Notes under the pieces: model-generated | Seen by the model: the letters and a program-made list of their open reading frames with translations, nothing else | What the model was told of the DNA's origin: nothing | The model's database searches: none | Made by a program: the position numbers and the translations under genes | Shown: piece by piece, positions 34,672-43,336 of the stretch | Layout: each line of letters begins with the position of its first letter | Numbering within the stretch: position 1 is the first letter of the stretch | DNA from: Geothermovivens sp964644845 | GTDB taxonomy: Bacteria; Zhuqueibacterota; Zhuqueibacteria; Oleimicrobiales; Geothermoviventaceae | Reading direction: 5' to 3' | Length of the DNA: 64,000 nucleotides | Assembly: GCA_964644845.1 (NCBI GenBank) | Contig: CAZXXS010000119.1 | Coordinates: 42,081 to 106,080 of the forward strand

Positions 34672-36184
34672 CCATTGTCTCCGTAGCGCCACGCCAAGAC
34701 TCTACGTCCTCCTGACCAACCTGCGAGCGCTTCTTGCGCTCATCTCTAAGTGCAGGCAGGGTAACGCGGAACCGTGTGCCCTTACCCACTTCGCTCGAAA
34801 CCGAGATTCGTCCCCCGTGCATCCGCACGATGTGCTGAACCAGCGCCAGGCCAAGCCCACTGCCACGCGGTCCGCTGTCCTGCTCTGCAACATTCGAAGC
34901 CCGGTAAAACTTGTCGAAGATGTGGGGCAGATCCTTTTTCGGAATTCCGTAGCCCTGATCTTCGACCTCCAGGTAGACCTCTTTGCCACGCTGGCCCAGC
35001 CGAACAGTGACTGTGCGCCCGGGGGGACTGTACTTCACAGCGTTTGAGTAAAGATTCAGCACAAGCTGGGTCATCATCTCGCGGTCGGCATGCACAGGCA
35101 CCGGCTCGTCCGGGTGCTCCCACTCAACCCGGATGTCCTTCTCCTGCGCCAGGGCCGCGTAGTTGCCCAGCACCGTTGTAACCACTTCCGCCAGGTTCAC
35201 AACCGTTTTGTTCGGTTGAACCTTGCCGCTCTCGATCCGCGTAATGTCCAGGAACTTGTTGACAAGCTCGCCCAGGCGCGAAGTCTCTTCGTGAATGATG
35301 TTGGCAAATTCCCTTACCTGTTCCGCGTCCAGGCCGGGATCGCGAAGCAACTCCGCGAAACCGCGAATGGTGGTGAGCGGCGAACGCAACTCGTGCGCCA
35401 CCATCGACACGAGCTCGGTCTTCAGACGATCTACTTCCCGCTCGCGTGTCACATCGCGCAGCACCGTCACCACACCGATGGGGCTGTTGTCGCCAGTGAA
35501 CACAGGTGCCGCCTTGCACTCGAAGACGCGCAGGCGCCAGTCGTTCCCGGACTGCGTTGTCACCTCGGCCTTTCGTGTGCCACTACCCGGGTTGCGGGCG
35601 ACGGTTTGGATCAGCTGCAACAGCGTCTTGTTTGGCCAGAGCTCGCGCAGCGGTCTGCCGACCGCTTCGTTTTCGCCCACGCCAAGCCACTCCTCCGCGA
35701 CGGAGCTGAGCGCCAGGACGTTGCCATGCAGGTCGGTCACAATTACGCCATCCGCCAGGTTACGCAGAATGGCTTGCGTCTTGTTACGCTCGGTGATGAT
35801 CTTGCTGATGTTGAGATCGTTGAGCCGCCGCAGCTCTACAGCCATGTAGTTGAACAGCCGTGCCAAACGGCCGATCTCGTCGTCCGAATCGCTTGGAATG
35901 CGGTATTCAAAGCGACCGCGCGCGATTTCCAGGGCTCCGCGTTCAAGGGCCTTGATGGGCCGCGTCAGGCGCCGCGCCAACCAGTACGCAGCCCAGGCTA
36001 CCACCACAACCGTGCCCAGGTAGAACGGCAACAGCGTGCCCAACGACACCACAGTCCCCCCCACGGAAGCCAGTCTGCCACCCAAGTAGAGCGACACAAC
36101 CGTCAGGGGCACGAGGGCCACCAGAAGCATGGAGAGAAAAAGTCGTCTGAAAACGCTCGTCGCCGTCACCTCCAGCCGCATCAT
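34664..36184 (-). CDS. Membrane-bound sensor histidine kinase (HAMP-PAS)
   Basis: A 506-residue kinase. Two membrane segments (about 16-35 and 49-70) are separated by a very short loop, so there is almost no periplasmic sensor. HAMP (LTRPIKALERGALEIARGRFEYRI), PAS (about 140-250), HisKA (VSMVAHELRSPLTTIRGFAEL) and HATPase (NLYSNAVKYSPPG, DQGYGIP, GSGLGLALVQHI) follow. It is the first gene of the five-gene signalling operon. The start is uncertain: ATG 36184 or 36181, or a TTG at 36253 that adds 23 unlikely residues. Confidence 0.9.
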   Translation of the reverse strand: MMRLEVTATSVFRRLFLSMLLVALVPLTVVSLYLGGRLASVGGTVVSLGTLLPFYLGTVVVVAWAAYWLARRLTRPIKALERGALEIARGRFEYRIPSDSDDEIGRLARLFNYMAVELRRLNDLNISKIITERNKTQAILRNLADGVIVTDLHGNVLALSSVAEEWLGVGENEAVGRPLRELWPNKTLLQLIQTVARNPGSGTRKAEVTTQSGNDWRLRVFECKAAPVFTGDNSPIGVVTVLRDVTREREVDRLKTELVSMVAHELRSPLTTIRGFAELLRDPGLDAEQVREFANIIHEETSRLGELVNKFLDITRIESGKVQPNKTVVNLAEVVTTVLGNYAALAQEKDIRVEWEHPDEPVPVHADREMMTQLVLNLYSNAVKYSPPGRTVTVRLGQRGKEVYLEVEDQGYGIPKKDLPHIFDKFYRASNVAEQDSGPRGSGLGLALVQHIVRMHGGRISVSSEVGKGTRFRVTLPALRDERKKRSQVGQEDVESWRGATETMDG

Positions 36185-36437
36185 CACCGCTTCGCCCGGC
36201 AGGCCCCCGGGGAACGTGTACTTGCTGACGCCAGGGCACGCCGCATTCTGCAACGCCAGACCAGCTCAACGAAGCCCGGCACACAAAACCACGCTAACGT
36301 CGTGAGGAAAAACCGAACTCATGTCACCCTGAAACCGCGAGCACCTGAACCGCAGCACAGCAACCACAGCCGCACACACGGAAAGGTCGCAGCGCTCGCG
36401 CCATTTCCGCTGACTAAGGTGCGAAGAAGCCCCACCC

Positions 36438-36463
36438 TTTGCTCCCGGGGCAATTCGAGCAAA
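36438..36463 (-). terminator. Hairpin after the PleD-like gene
   Basis: TTTGCTC/GAGCAAA 7-bp stem with a 12-base loop, six bases after the stop codon. There is no T-run on the minus strand, so it is a weak terminator candidate. The rest of 36185-36468 shows no gene. Confidence 0.3.
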
Positions 36464-36468
36464 ACCGC

Positions 36469-37434
36469 TTAACCCTCTGCTACAACGCGGTTGCGCCCAA
36501 GCTCTTTGGCCCGGTAGAGACGACGGTCAGCTACAGCGATCAGGTCGTCCGCTGTCTTCGCATCCTCCGGGAACGTTGCCACTCCGGCGGAAATGGTCAG
36601 CCTGCCGCCCGGCTGTGTCTCTTCCATCGGGAAAGGATGTTCTTCTACCACCCGCCGCAACTTCTCCGCCACTTTGGCGGCATTTTCAAGATTCGTTTCC
36701 AGGAGAATCAGCGCGAACTCCTCACCACCGTACCGGGCAGGGATGTCGATCTTTCTCACGTTGTTGCGCAACAGAGAAGCGATGGTACTCAACACCACAT
36801 CGCCAGCAGGGTGACCGTGCGTGTCGTTGTAGTTCTTGAAGTAGTCGATGTCCATCATGATCATCGACAGGTTCAAGTTGTGACGTTCCGCTCGATCGAT
36901 CTCCTGCCCCAGCCGTTCCCGAAAGAAACGGTAGTTGTAAAGTCCCGTAAGGCCGTCCGTAATGGCCAGTTCCTGAAGCTGCTCCCGCGCTTCCTCCAGC
37001 TCTTTCAGTTTTTCCTCCAGCTCATCGTGCAATTGCTTGAGCCGGAGTAGCGACTTTACGCGCGCAAGCAGTTCCAACTTGTTGAACGGTTTCGAGATGA
37101 AGTCGTCTGCCCCAGCTTCGATGCCCCGGATGCGGTCCTCCACGTCGTTCAGGGCCGTCACCATAATGATGGGGATGAACTGCGTGCGTTCATCCTGCTT
37201 CAGGGTACGGCAGACTTCGAAGCCGTTCAGCTTTGGCATCATGACGTCGAGCAGAATCAGATCCGGCCGCTCCGAACGTGCCTTTTCGAGCGCCTCCAGA
37301 CCGTCCTCAGCGGCCAGCGTCTGGTACCCCATTGCTTCGAGGTGCGTTTTCAGGAGTTGAACGTTTACGGGGACATCGTCGACAATGAGGATTTTGTACT
37401 TCCGCTCGTCCTGATCCGTTGTAGGCGTCGTCAT
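36469..37434 (-). CDS. PleD-like response regulator diguanylate cyclase
   Basis: A 321-residue protein: receiver (13-130) with VDDVPVNVQ, Asp in LILLDVMMPKLNG and Lys in ISKPFNK; a coiled coil (about 135-158) and a GGDEF domain whose active-site motif is GGEEF, preceded at the standard five-residue spacing by RKID, the RxxD product-inhibition site. It should make cyclic di-GMP on phosphorylation and be feedback-inhibited. It lies 61 bases after gcvPB on the same strand, and its 3' end faces the signalling operon, so it may be part of the same regulatory neighbourhood. Confidence 0.95.
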   Translation of the reverse strand: MTTPTTDQDERKYKILIVDDVPVNVQLLKTHLEAMGYQTLAAEDGLEALEKARSERPDLILLDVMMPKLNGFEVCRTLKQDERTQFIPIIMVTALNDVEDRIRGIEAGADDFISKPFNKLELLARVKSLLRLKQLHDELEEKLKELEEAREQLQELAITDGLTGLYNYRFFRERLGQEIDRAERHNLNLSMIMMDIDYFKNYNDTHGHPAGDVVLSTIASLLRNNVRKIDIPARYGGEEFALILLETNLENAAKVAEKLRRVVEEHPFPMEETQPGGRLTISAGVATFPEDAKTADDLIAVADRRLYRAKELGRNRVVAEG

Positions 37435-37495
37435 CCTGGTCCCGCAGTTGGTGGTCTGCCCGATGGAAAAGTGAGGCGCAGGGGCGGTGGAGGCG

Positions 37496-38944
37496 TCACG
37501 TTTTCCGGTAACGAACGTTCAGATCACGGGCAGCTCGCGCCTCGTCGAGCCGCGACACAGGGGTAGTTTGGGGAGCGCTACGGAGAAGATCGGGACGCTC
37601 CTCCGCTTCTCGTGCGATGGCCAGCATCGCCTCAGCAAAGCGATCCAGCGTTTCCAGCGGCTCGGATTCCGTCGGCTCGATCATCAGCGCTTCGTGCACG
37701 ATGAGGGGAAAGTAGATCGTCGGCGCGTGAAACCCGTAATCGAGGAGCCGCTTGGCGATGTCCAGCGTGCGCACACCGCGCTCTTTCTGGCGATCGCCGG
37801 AGAGCACGAACTCGTGCATCGGGCGTTCCCTGTACGGCCGCTCGTAGGCGTCCTGAAGGCGCGAGAGCAGGTAGTTTGAATTGATCACAGCGGCTTCGCT
37901 GACCTGCCGCAGCCCATCGGGACCAAGCATGCGAATGTACGTGTACGCCTTCACCATCACGAGAAAATGGCCCCAGAAGGCATCGACCTTGCCGATGGAC
38001 TGCGACGCATCCCAATCCAGCGCGAAGTTACCCTCCTCTTCGACAACTTTCGGCTTCGGCAGGAATGGCAGAAGCCGCTCCGAAACACCCACAGGGCCCG
38101 AACCTGGTCCACCACCACCGTGAGGCGTCGAGAACGTCTTGTGCAGATTGAAGTGTACAACATCGAAGCCCAAATCGCCGGGGCGAACGATGCCGAGCAA
38201 AGCATTCAAATTGGCGCCGTCCATGTAGAGCAACGCGCCAACCTCATCCAGAATTCGTCTTGCCTCATCGATCTCGACTTCGAAAATCCCAAGCGTGTTG
38301 GGATTGGTGACCATCAGCGCGGCTACTTCCTCGTCTACCTTCTTGCGTAAATCATCGAGATCGATTCGACCCTCGCGGTTCGAACGCACCTGAACAGCTT
38401 GGTAGCCTGCGATGGTCACACTGGCGGGGTTGGTTCCGTGTGCCGAATCGGGAATGAGCACCTTCTGTCGGCGGTGACCACGCGCATCGTGGTAAGCCCG
38501 GATCATCAGCACACCGGTTAGTTCCCCGTGTGCGCCTGCGGCCGGCTGCAACGTAATCCCTGCCAGCCCAGCGATTTCGCACAAGTAATGCCCCAGCTCG
38601 GCCATCAAACGCAGTGCACCCTGAACCGTAGCCTGCGGTTGCAATGGGTGCACATTTACAAATCCCGGCAACCGGGCAGCATTTTCGTTTACCTTCGGAT
38701 TGTACTTCATCGTGCACGAGCCCAGCGGGTACATGCCTTTGTCGACGTGGTAATTGAGCGCCGACAAACGCACAAAATGCCGCACAACCTCGGGCTCGCT
38801 CAGTTCAGGCAGATCCGGTCCCTGATCACGCTGCAGGGGAGCTGGAATCAAATCAGCGATGGGCTGTTCGGGGACATCGAGCTCGGGAAGCGAAACGCCC
38901 GTGCGACCGGGCGAACTGAGCTCGAAGAGCAAGGGCTCTGGCAT
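37496..38944 (-). CDS. gcvPB: Glycine dehydrogenase (decarboxylating) subunit 2
   Basis: A 482-residue PLP subunit of the two-subunit P-protein of the glycine cleavage system. The PLP lysine is in NLHKTFSTPHGGGGPG; LYMDGANLNALLG and GSCTMKYNPK are also characteristic. The partner gcvPA and the T and H genes are not in the window. Start: an ATG at 38944 preceded by GGAAG gives the usual MPEPLLFELS N-terminus; a TTG at 38965 would add seven residues and is 20 bases from AAGGAGG. No glycine riboswitch is visible in the short leader. Confidence 0.94.
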   Translation of the reverse strand: MPEPLLFELSSPGRTGVSLPELDVPEQPIADLIPAPLQRDQGPDLPELSEPEVVRHFVRLSALNYHVDKGMYPLGSCTMKYNPKVNENAARLPGFVNVHPLQPQATVQGALRLMAELGHYLCEIAGLAGITLQPAAGAHGELTGVLMIRAYHDARGHRRQKVLIPDSAHGTNPASVTIAGYQAVQVRSNREGRIDLDDLRKKVDEEVAALMVTNPNTLGIFEVEIDEARRILDEVGALLYMDGANLNALLGIVRPGDLGFDVVHFNLHKTFSTPHGGGGPGSGPVGVSERLLPFLPKPKVVEEEGNFALDWDASQSIGKVDAFWGHFLVMVKAYTYIRMLGPDGLRQVSEAAVINSNYLLSRLQDAYERPYRERPMHEFVLSGDRQKERGVRTLDIAKRLLDYGFHAPTIYFPLIVHEALMIEPTESEPLETLDRFAEAMLAIAREAEERPDLLRSAPQTTPVSRLDEARAARDLNVRYRKT

Positions 38945-39005
38945 GGCCGTACTTCCACATTCCAAACCGGATCAGTTGCGAAAAACTCCTCCTTAAAGCG
39001 CGGGA

Positions 39006-39034
39006 AAAATAAGACAATCCCCACAGATTGTCAA
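39006..39034 (-). promoter_or_regulatory. Predicted strong promoter of gcvPB
   Basis: Minus strand TTGACA (consensus -35), 17-base spacer, TATTTT, giving a leader of about 55 bases before the ATG. A GAAGCGCTTC palindrome (39047-39056) lies just upstream of the -35 box. Confidence 0.75.
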
Positions 39035-39521
39035 GGTGTTTTTGGTGAAGCGCTTCTCGCTCAAATTTGCAAATTCCGTGAAATCAACGTGGTAAGATTG
39101 AGGTCGAAGTGGGCCCCAGTGGGGCAACCCTCTGGACAGCCCCCGAAGCGCGGGGTCCACCCCTGAGCGCAACATTCTCCGATTTCGGACCGATTTGGAG
39201 GGACCTGTCACTGCGCTGGGGAAGGACCGAAATCCGCCCGGGCCCATCCTCCGCCAAAGGAGCGTTGCGGCAGGCGCCGTCCACAAGAACAAAAGCGCTT
39301 CTGGTTCGCCGGACGCTGCCCGTCTAACCTCCGGAGTTGTAGCATCCCGCACACCCCCGAAGTACAAAAGTCCCGGCTCCCTCGACGAAGACGGAGGGGC
39401 TGCAGGAAGACACCTCGAGCGCCGAGATCCCCCAAACTCAACTTCCGTACCCTTCGAGGTCTCGCGTCCCTCTTCAGCGACTGCACTGGCGCGGTAGCAG
39501 CTGCCACAGGAACTGTAATCT
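39035..39521. other. Intergenic region between the gcvPB promoter and the proC terminator
   Basis: About 490 GC-rich bases with no supported gene. An 8-bp inverted repeat (GATTTCGG, 39181-39188, with CCGAAATC, 39227-39234) is the only structure of note. Frames on both strands are Arg/Pro/Ala-rich without ribosome sites. Confidence 0.45.
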
Positions 39522-39525
39522 CCGC

Positions 39526-39564
39526 AAAATAGAAACCCCGGGGCCACGGAGAGCCACCGGGGTT
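39526..39564 (-). terminator. Intrinsic terminator of the ilv-leu-proC operon
   Basis: Minus strand AACCCCGG, 15-base loop, CCGGGGTT (39534-39541 with 39557-39564), followed by TTCTATTTT. It lies 38 bases beyond the proC stop codon. Confidence 0.8.
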
Positions 39565-39602
39565 CGCTGGGGAACAAGGGACACTTGGGTCAAACGAAAT
39601 GC

Positions 39603-40466
39603 TCAGGCAGCCTCTTCTGAGCGCCTGCCATTCTCCACTTGACTCTGGAGCATCTGGCTCAGCTCTCCCGACCGGCGAGTTGCCTGACGCACCGCGTTGA
39701 TGAGCATGGGTCGGAGTCCGTCCGACTCGAGCGAGTACACGCCAGCGATCGCTGTACCCGCTGGTGTTGTAACCTGATCGCGCAAGATGGCCGGATGCAG
39801 GCGGGTTTCGCGTACCATCTTTGCCGCGCCCAGGACCGTCTGAGCAGCCAGTCGCGCCGACACCTCCCGCGACAGCCCCATCATCACGCCACCCTCAGTC
39901 AGGGCTTCAATGATCGTGTACACAAATGCCGGACCGCTGCCGCTCAGCCCCGTCACTGCGTCCATCAGCGATTCGTCCACAATCTCAACCTTACCGACAG
40001 CGCCGAAAATCGCTTGCGCCACCCGAAGATCGTCACGGCTGGCGTAGCGTCCGCCCGCAATTGCCGTGACAGCTTCGCCCACGAGTGCCGCAATGTTCGG
40101 CATGGCACGAACCACCGCAACGGGTTGACCAAGATGCTCAACGATCAGATCCGTAGGAATCCCAGCCATGATGCTAATCACGAGGTGATCCCGCCGGATG
40201 CTTGGCGCAAGCTCCGCCAAAACCTTGCCGCTCGTTTGAGGTTTCACGCAAAGCATGACCACGTCGCTGCGTTCCACGGCGTTGCTGTTGTCAGCGCTGG
40301 CTGCCACCCCCCACTTGCGCTTGGCCTCTTGCCGGGCCTCAGGACGCACGTCCGTCACGACAATCGCTTCCGGCGGCAGCAGCTGCGCCGTCACCAGTCC
40401 GCCCAGCAACGCTTGTCCCATTTTGCCTGCGCCAATGATGGCTAATCTTTTTCCGTGCAGTGGCAT
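39603..40466 (-). CDS. proC: Pyrroline-5-carboxylate reductase
   Basis: A 287-residue NAD(P)H-dependent enzyme for the last step of proline synthesis. N-terminal Rossmann motif LAIIGAGKMGQALLGGL; later VKPQTSGKVLAEL, RAMPNIAALVGEAVTAI and the C-terminal signature LSGSGPAFVYTIIEALTEGGVMMGLSR with PAGTAIAG. It follows ilvE by 47 bases and precedes a terminator, so it is the likely last gene of the branched-chain operon. Confidence 0.95.
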   Translation of the reverse strand: MPLHGKRLAIIGAGKMGQALLGGLVTAQLLPPEAIVVTDVRPEARQEAKRKWGVAASADNSNAVERSDVVMLCVKPQTSGKVLAELAPSIRRDHLVISIMAGIPTDLIVEHLGQPVAVVRAMPNIAALVGEAVTAIAGGRYASRDDLRVAQAIFGAVGKVEIVDESLMDAVTGLSGSGPAFVYTIIEALTEGGVMMGLSREVSARLAAQTVLGAAKMVRETRLHPAILRDQVTTPAGTAIAGVYSLESDGLRPMLINAVRQATRRSGELSQMLQSQVENGRRSEEAA

Positions 40467-40513
40467 TGACTTCCTCCGTGCCGTGCCGTGCTGTTCTGTT
40501 CGCTTACCGACAC

Positions 40514-41437
40514 TCAGGGGTTCACAGGTGTCAACCAGTGTCGGTACTCAGGTCGTTTACCCTTGACCACGTCGAAAAATACTTCTTGAAGTCTCTTCGT
40601 GACGGGACCTGCCTCGCCCTTGCCGATGATTCTCCCGTCGATTTCGCGAATCGGTGTAATTTCGGCCGCTGTGCCGGTAAAGAAAACTTCGTCAGCGGCG
40701 TACAGATCGCCACGCGCCAGAAGTCGCGTCTCCACCGTGTACCCAAGGTCGCGAGCGATCTGAATGACGGAATCGCGCGTAATCCCAAGCAGGATGCTCG
40801 ACTCGCTGCCGTTGGTCATGATGTGCTCGCCGTTCACAACAAAGATGTTTTCGCCCGAACCTTCCGAAACGTTACCGTGCGCATCCAGGAAAATCGCCTC
40901 CGTGTAACCTTTCTCCCGGGCTTCCTGGACACCGAGTACGGAGTTCAGATACTGCCCACAGGCTTTGGCCGTTGTGGGCATCATGCTGTGGTGAAACTTG
41001 CGCCAGCCTGTAATTGTCACGCGCACGCCCTTCGTCAGCGCTTCTTCGCCAAGATACGCGCCCCATTCCCACGTTAGGATGGCCACGTGAACCGGGCATT
41101 TTCCGGGATGCACACCCAGTGGTCCGTAGCCGCGGAACGCGATTGGCCGAATGTAACAGGCCTTGAAGTCGTTCGCCCGAATTGTTTCCAGGCACGCTTC
41201 GGCGATCTCTTCCTCGGTGTACGGAAGCTCCATTTGGTAGGCGTGTGCCGAAAGCCGAAAACGCCGGATGTGCTCCGGCAAACGAAACACCTGGGGACCG
41301 TCAATCGTCTCGTACGCCCGAATCCCCTCGAACACGCCCGTCCCGTAGTGCACCACATGCGAGGCCAGGTGAATGGTCGCGTCTTTCCAATCGATGAGCT
41401 TGCCATCCAACCAGACTTTGCCGTTTTCTGGGTACAC
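40514..41437 (-). CDS. ilvE: Branched-chain amino acid aminotransferase
   Basis: A 307-residue fold-IV PLP enzyme for the last step to Val, Leu and Ile. Seen: LASHVVHYGTGVFEGIRAYE, AYIRPIAF-type CYIRPIAFRGYGPLG, the segment with Lys and the ending EVFFTGTAAEITPIREIDGR. GTG start with AGGAGG eight bases upstream. It follows leuB by 17 bases. Confidence 0.96.
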   Translation of the reverse strand: MYPENGKVWLDGKLIDWKDATIHLASHVVHYGTGVFEGIRAYETIDGPQVFRLPEHIRRFRLSAHAYQMELPYTEEEIAEACLETIRANDFKACYIRPIAFRGYGPLGVHPGKCPVHVAILTWEWGAYLGEEALTKGVRVTITGWRKFHHSMMPTTAKACGQYLNSVLGVQEAREKGYTEAIFLDAHGNVSEGSGENIFVVNGEHIMTNGSESSILLGITRDSVIQIARDLGYTVETRLLARGDLYAADEVFFTGTAAEITPIREIDGRIIGKGEAGPVTKRLQEVFFDVVKGKRPEYRHWLTPVNP

Positions 41438-41454
41438 GGTCGGTCCTCCTGTGT

Positions 41455-42597
41455 TTAGGTCATTGCCAGCCGTCTCTCGAGGCGATCAATCACGGCGTCC
41501 GTCATTTCCCGGGTGCCCACTTCTCGATCCGGGGCTCCCGGCAGATCCACCGTGTGATACCCGAGATTCAACACATCTTCGACGGCCAGTTCGATGGCCC
41601 TGGCGAGGTCCGACCAGCCCAGGGAAAAACGGAAAAGCATGGCTGCGCTGAGGATGGTGCCGAGGGGGTTGGCCACGTTCTTTCCGGCGAGATCTGGAGC
41701 GGAGCCGTGCACAGGCTCGTACAGGCCCACGTTGCCTCCGATGGAAGCGGACGGCAACATGCCGATGGAGCCGGTCAGCATCGCCGCTTCGTCGCTCAAA
41801 ATGTCACCGAACATGTTGGTGGTGAGCAACACATCGAACTGGCGCGGGTCGCGCACGAGCTGCATCGCGGCGTTGTCGACCAGCAGGTGGCGCAGGGTCA
41901 CGTCCGGGTAGTCCCGCGCCACTTCGGTCACCACCTCGCGCCACAATTGCGACGTCACCAACACGTTGGCTTTGTCGACAGACACAACTTCTCTGCGGCG
42001 ATCCTGGGCTGCTTCGAACGCGATTCTGGCGATGCGCACCACCTCTTCCTCGCGGTAACGCATCGTGTCCACAGCCTCTCGCTGAGGTGGCTGACCGGAG
42101 CGCGATTTCGGCTGGCCGAAGTAGATCCCCGAGGTCAGCTCACGAACGACCAAAATATCAACGCCCTCAACCACCTCAGGTTTCAGCGTGGAAGCCGAAA
42201 TCAAGGGCTTGTGCACTTTGATGGGACGAAGGTTCGCCCAGGCGTTCAGGCTGGCGCGCAGTTTCAACAACCCCTTTTCCGGGCGTTTGTCGGCAGGCGC
42301 AGAATCCCATTTGGGATCGCCTACGGCTCCCAGCAGCACAGCGTCCACGTGGCCGAACCGCTCTACCACCGCGTCCGGCAGCGGCTCACCAGTTTCGTCA
42401 AGTGCTACGCCGCCGATCACCCCTTGCTCAAACTCCAGGGCCCTGTCCGAACCGTCCACAGCGGCTTGCATCACCCGGCGAGCCGCAACCACAACTTCCG
42501 GCCCGATCCCGTCACCGGGCAAGAGAAGAATCCGTGCGTTGTTCTTTTGCGAGTTTTTTTTCGTAGTCACCGTCGTAGCTCTAATCTCGTTCGTCAT
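41455..42597 (-). CDS. leuB: 3-Isopropylmalate dehydrogenase
   Basis: A 380-residue NAD-dependent decarboxylating dehydrogenase of leucine synthesis. Motifs: LLPGDGIGPEVV, VRELTSGIYFGQPK, and EPVHGSAPDLAGKNVANPLGTILSAAML. A 20-residue polar N-terminal extension precedes the usual start. Its ATG overlaps the leuD stop codon (ATGA), indicating coupling. Confidence 0.96.
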   Translation of the reverse strand: MTNEIRATTVTTKKNSQKNNARILLLPGDGIGPEVVVAARRVMQAAVDGSDRALEFEQGVIGGVALDETGEPLPDAVVERFGHVDAVLLGAVGDPKWDSAPADKRPEKGLLKLRASLNAWANLRPIKVHKPLISASTLKPEVVEGVDILVVRELTSGIYFGQPKSRSGQPPQREAVDTMRYREEEVVRIARIAFEAAQDRRREVVSVDKANVLVTSQLWREVVTEVARDYPDVTLRHLLVDNAAMQLVRDPRQFDVLLTTNMFGDILSDEAAMLTGSIGMLPSASIGGNVGLYEPVHGSAPDLAGKNVANPLGTILSAAMLFRFSLGWSDLARAIELAVEDVLNLGYHTVDLPGAPDREVGTREMTDAVIDRLERRLAMT

Positions 42598-43148
42598 GCC
42601 TTTTCTGCCGAGGGGATCATGCCCATCTTGCGGGCGTACTCGAAAATGCCACCGCTGCGCACGATCGCTTCAACATCGCCAATCGGTTTTAGCCGGTAGA
42701 CGGTTTGCGTCGCAACGTGTCTGAGCGTGGCTGCGTCCAGGTCAATCACCACCTCGTCGCCGGTTTTGACGATCTTGTGCAGTGGTTCATCCGTTTCCAA
42801 CGGCACCAGGAAACCGCCGTCCACTGCGTTCCGGTAGAAAATCCTGGCGTAACTTTGCGCCACAACGGCCTTTACGCCCGCAATTTGCAGGGCCGCAGGA
42901 GCGTGCTCACGCGACGACCCACATCCAAAATTGCGACCCGCAATGATCACGGCGTACCGGCTCGCGTCTTCACCTTCCTCAACAAAACGTCCCCATTCCG
43001 GCGGCAAGCCGCTGAGAGCGTAGCGACCGTAATTCTTACTCTCCTCCGGATCATCGAGACTGTACACCAGGTACTGTGCCGGGATGATCTGATCTGTGTC
43101 CACGTTGTCGCCCAGCACAAACGCCAGGCCTTCAATCTGGTTTGCCAT
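42594..43148 (-). CDS. leuD: 3-Isopropylmalate dehydratase small subunit
   Basis: A 184-residue swivelling-domain subunit. Seen: GDNVDTDQIIPAQYL, AGRNFGCGSSREHAPAAL (substrate-binding), and FYRNAVDGGFLVPLE. It matches the short LeuD type that pairs with the LeuC form encoded upstream. A 188-base gap containing a hairpin separates it from leuC. Confidence 0.95.
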   Translation of the reverse strand: MANQIEGLAFVLGDNVDTDQIIPAQYLVYSLDDPEESKNYGRYALSGLPPEWGRFVEEGEDASRYAVIIAGRNFGCGSSREHAPAALQIAGVKAVVAQSYARIFYRNAVDGGFLVPLETDEPLHKIVKTGDEVVIDLDAATLRHVATQTVYRLKPIGDVEAIVRSGGIFEYARKMGMIPSAEKA

Positions 43149-43213
43149 GTGTACCCGTCCGCCTTGTCGTACTCAACCGTTAACCTGTAATTGCCGTGAA
43201 CACTTTCGTACTG

Positions 43214-43256
43214 CAGCTACACAAACGCCCGCCGTTTCCGCTTTGCAGTGTAGCTG
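43214..43256 (-). repeat. Intercistronic hairpin between leuC and leuD
   Basis: A perfect 9-bp inverted repeat, CAGCTACAC (43214-43222) and GTGTAGCTG (43248-43256), with a 25-base loop, in the only sizeable gap between leuC and ilvE. There is no T-run; an mRNA processing or stability element is more likely than a terminator. Confidence 0.5.
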
Positions 43257-43336
43257 ACGGGGTTTGCGGCTCCAGCTGAGGAAACGAGAACGTGGCGTGA
43301 ACCGCCGACCGTCCTTTCCGGCTCGGCAGCTCATTT

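Noticed and set aside
36185..36253. TTG start extending the sensor kinase by 23 residues
   Set aside because: The added residues (for example CPGVSKYTFPGG) do not fit the family N-terminus, which normally begins close to the first membrane segment.
38945..39005. Glycine riboswitch for gcvPB
   Set aside because: The predicted leader is only about 55 bases and contains none of the conserved glycine aptamer helices.
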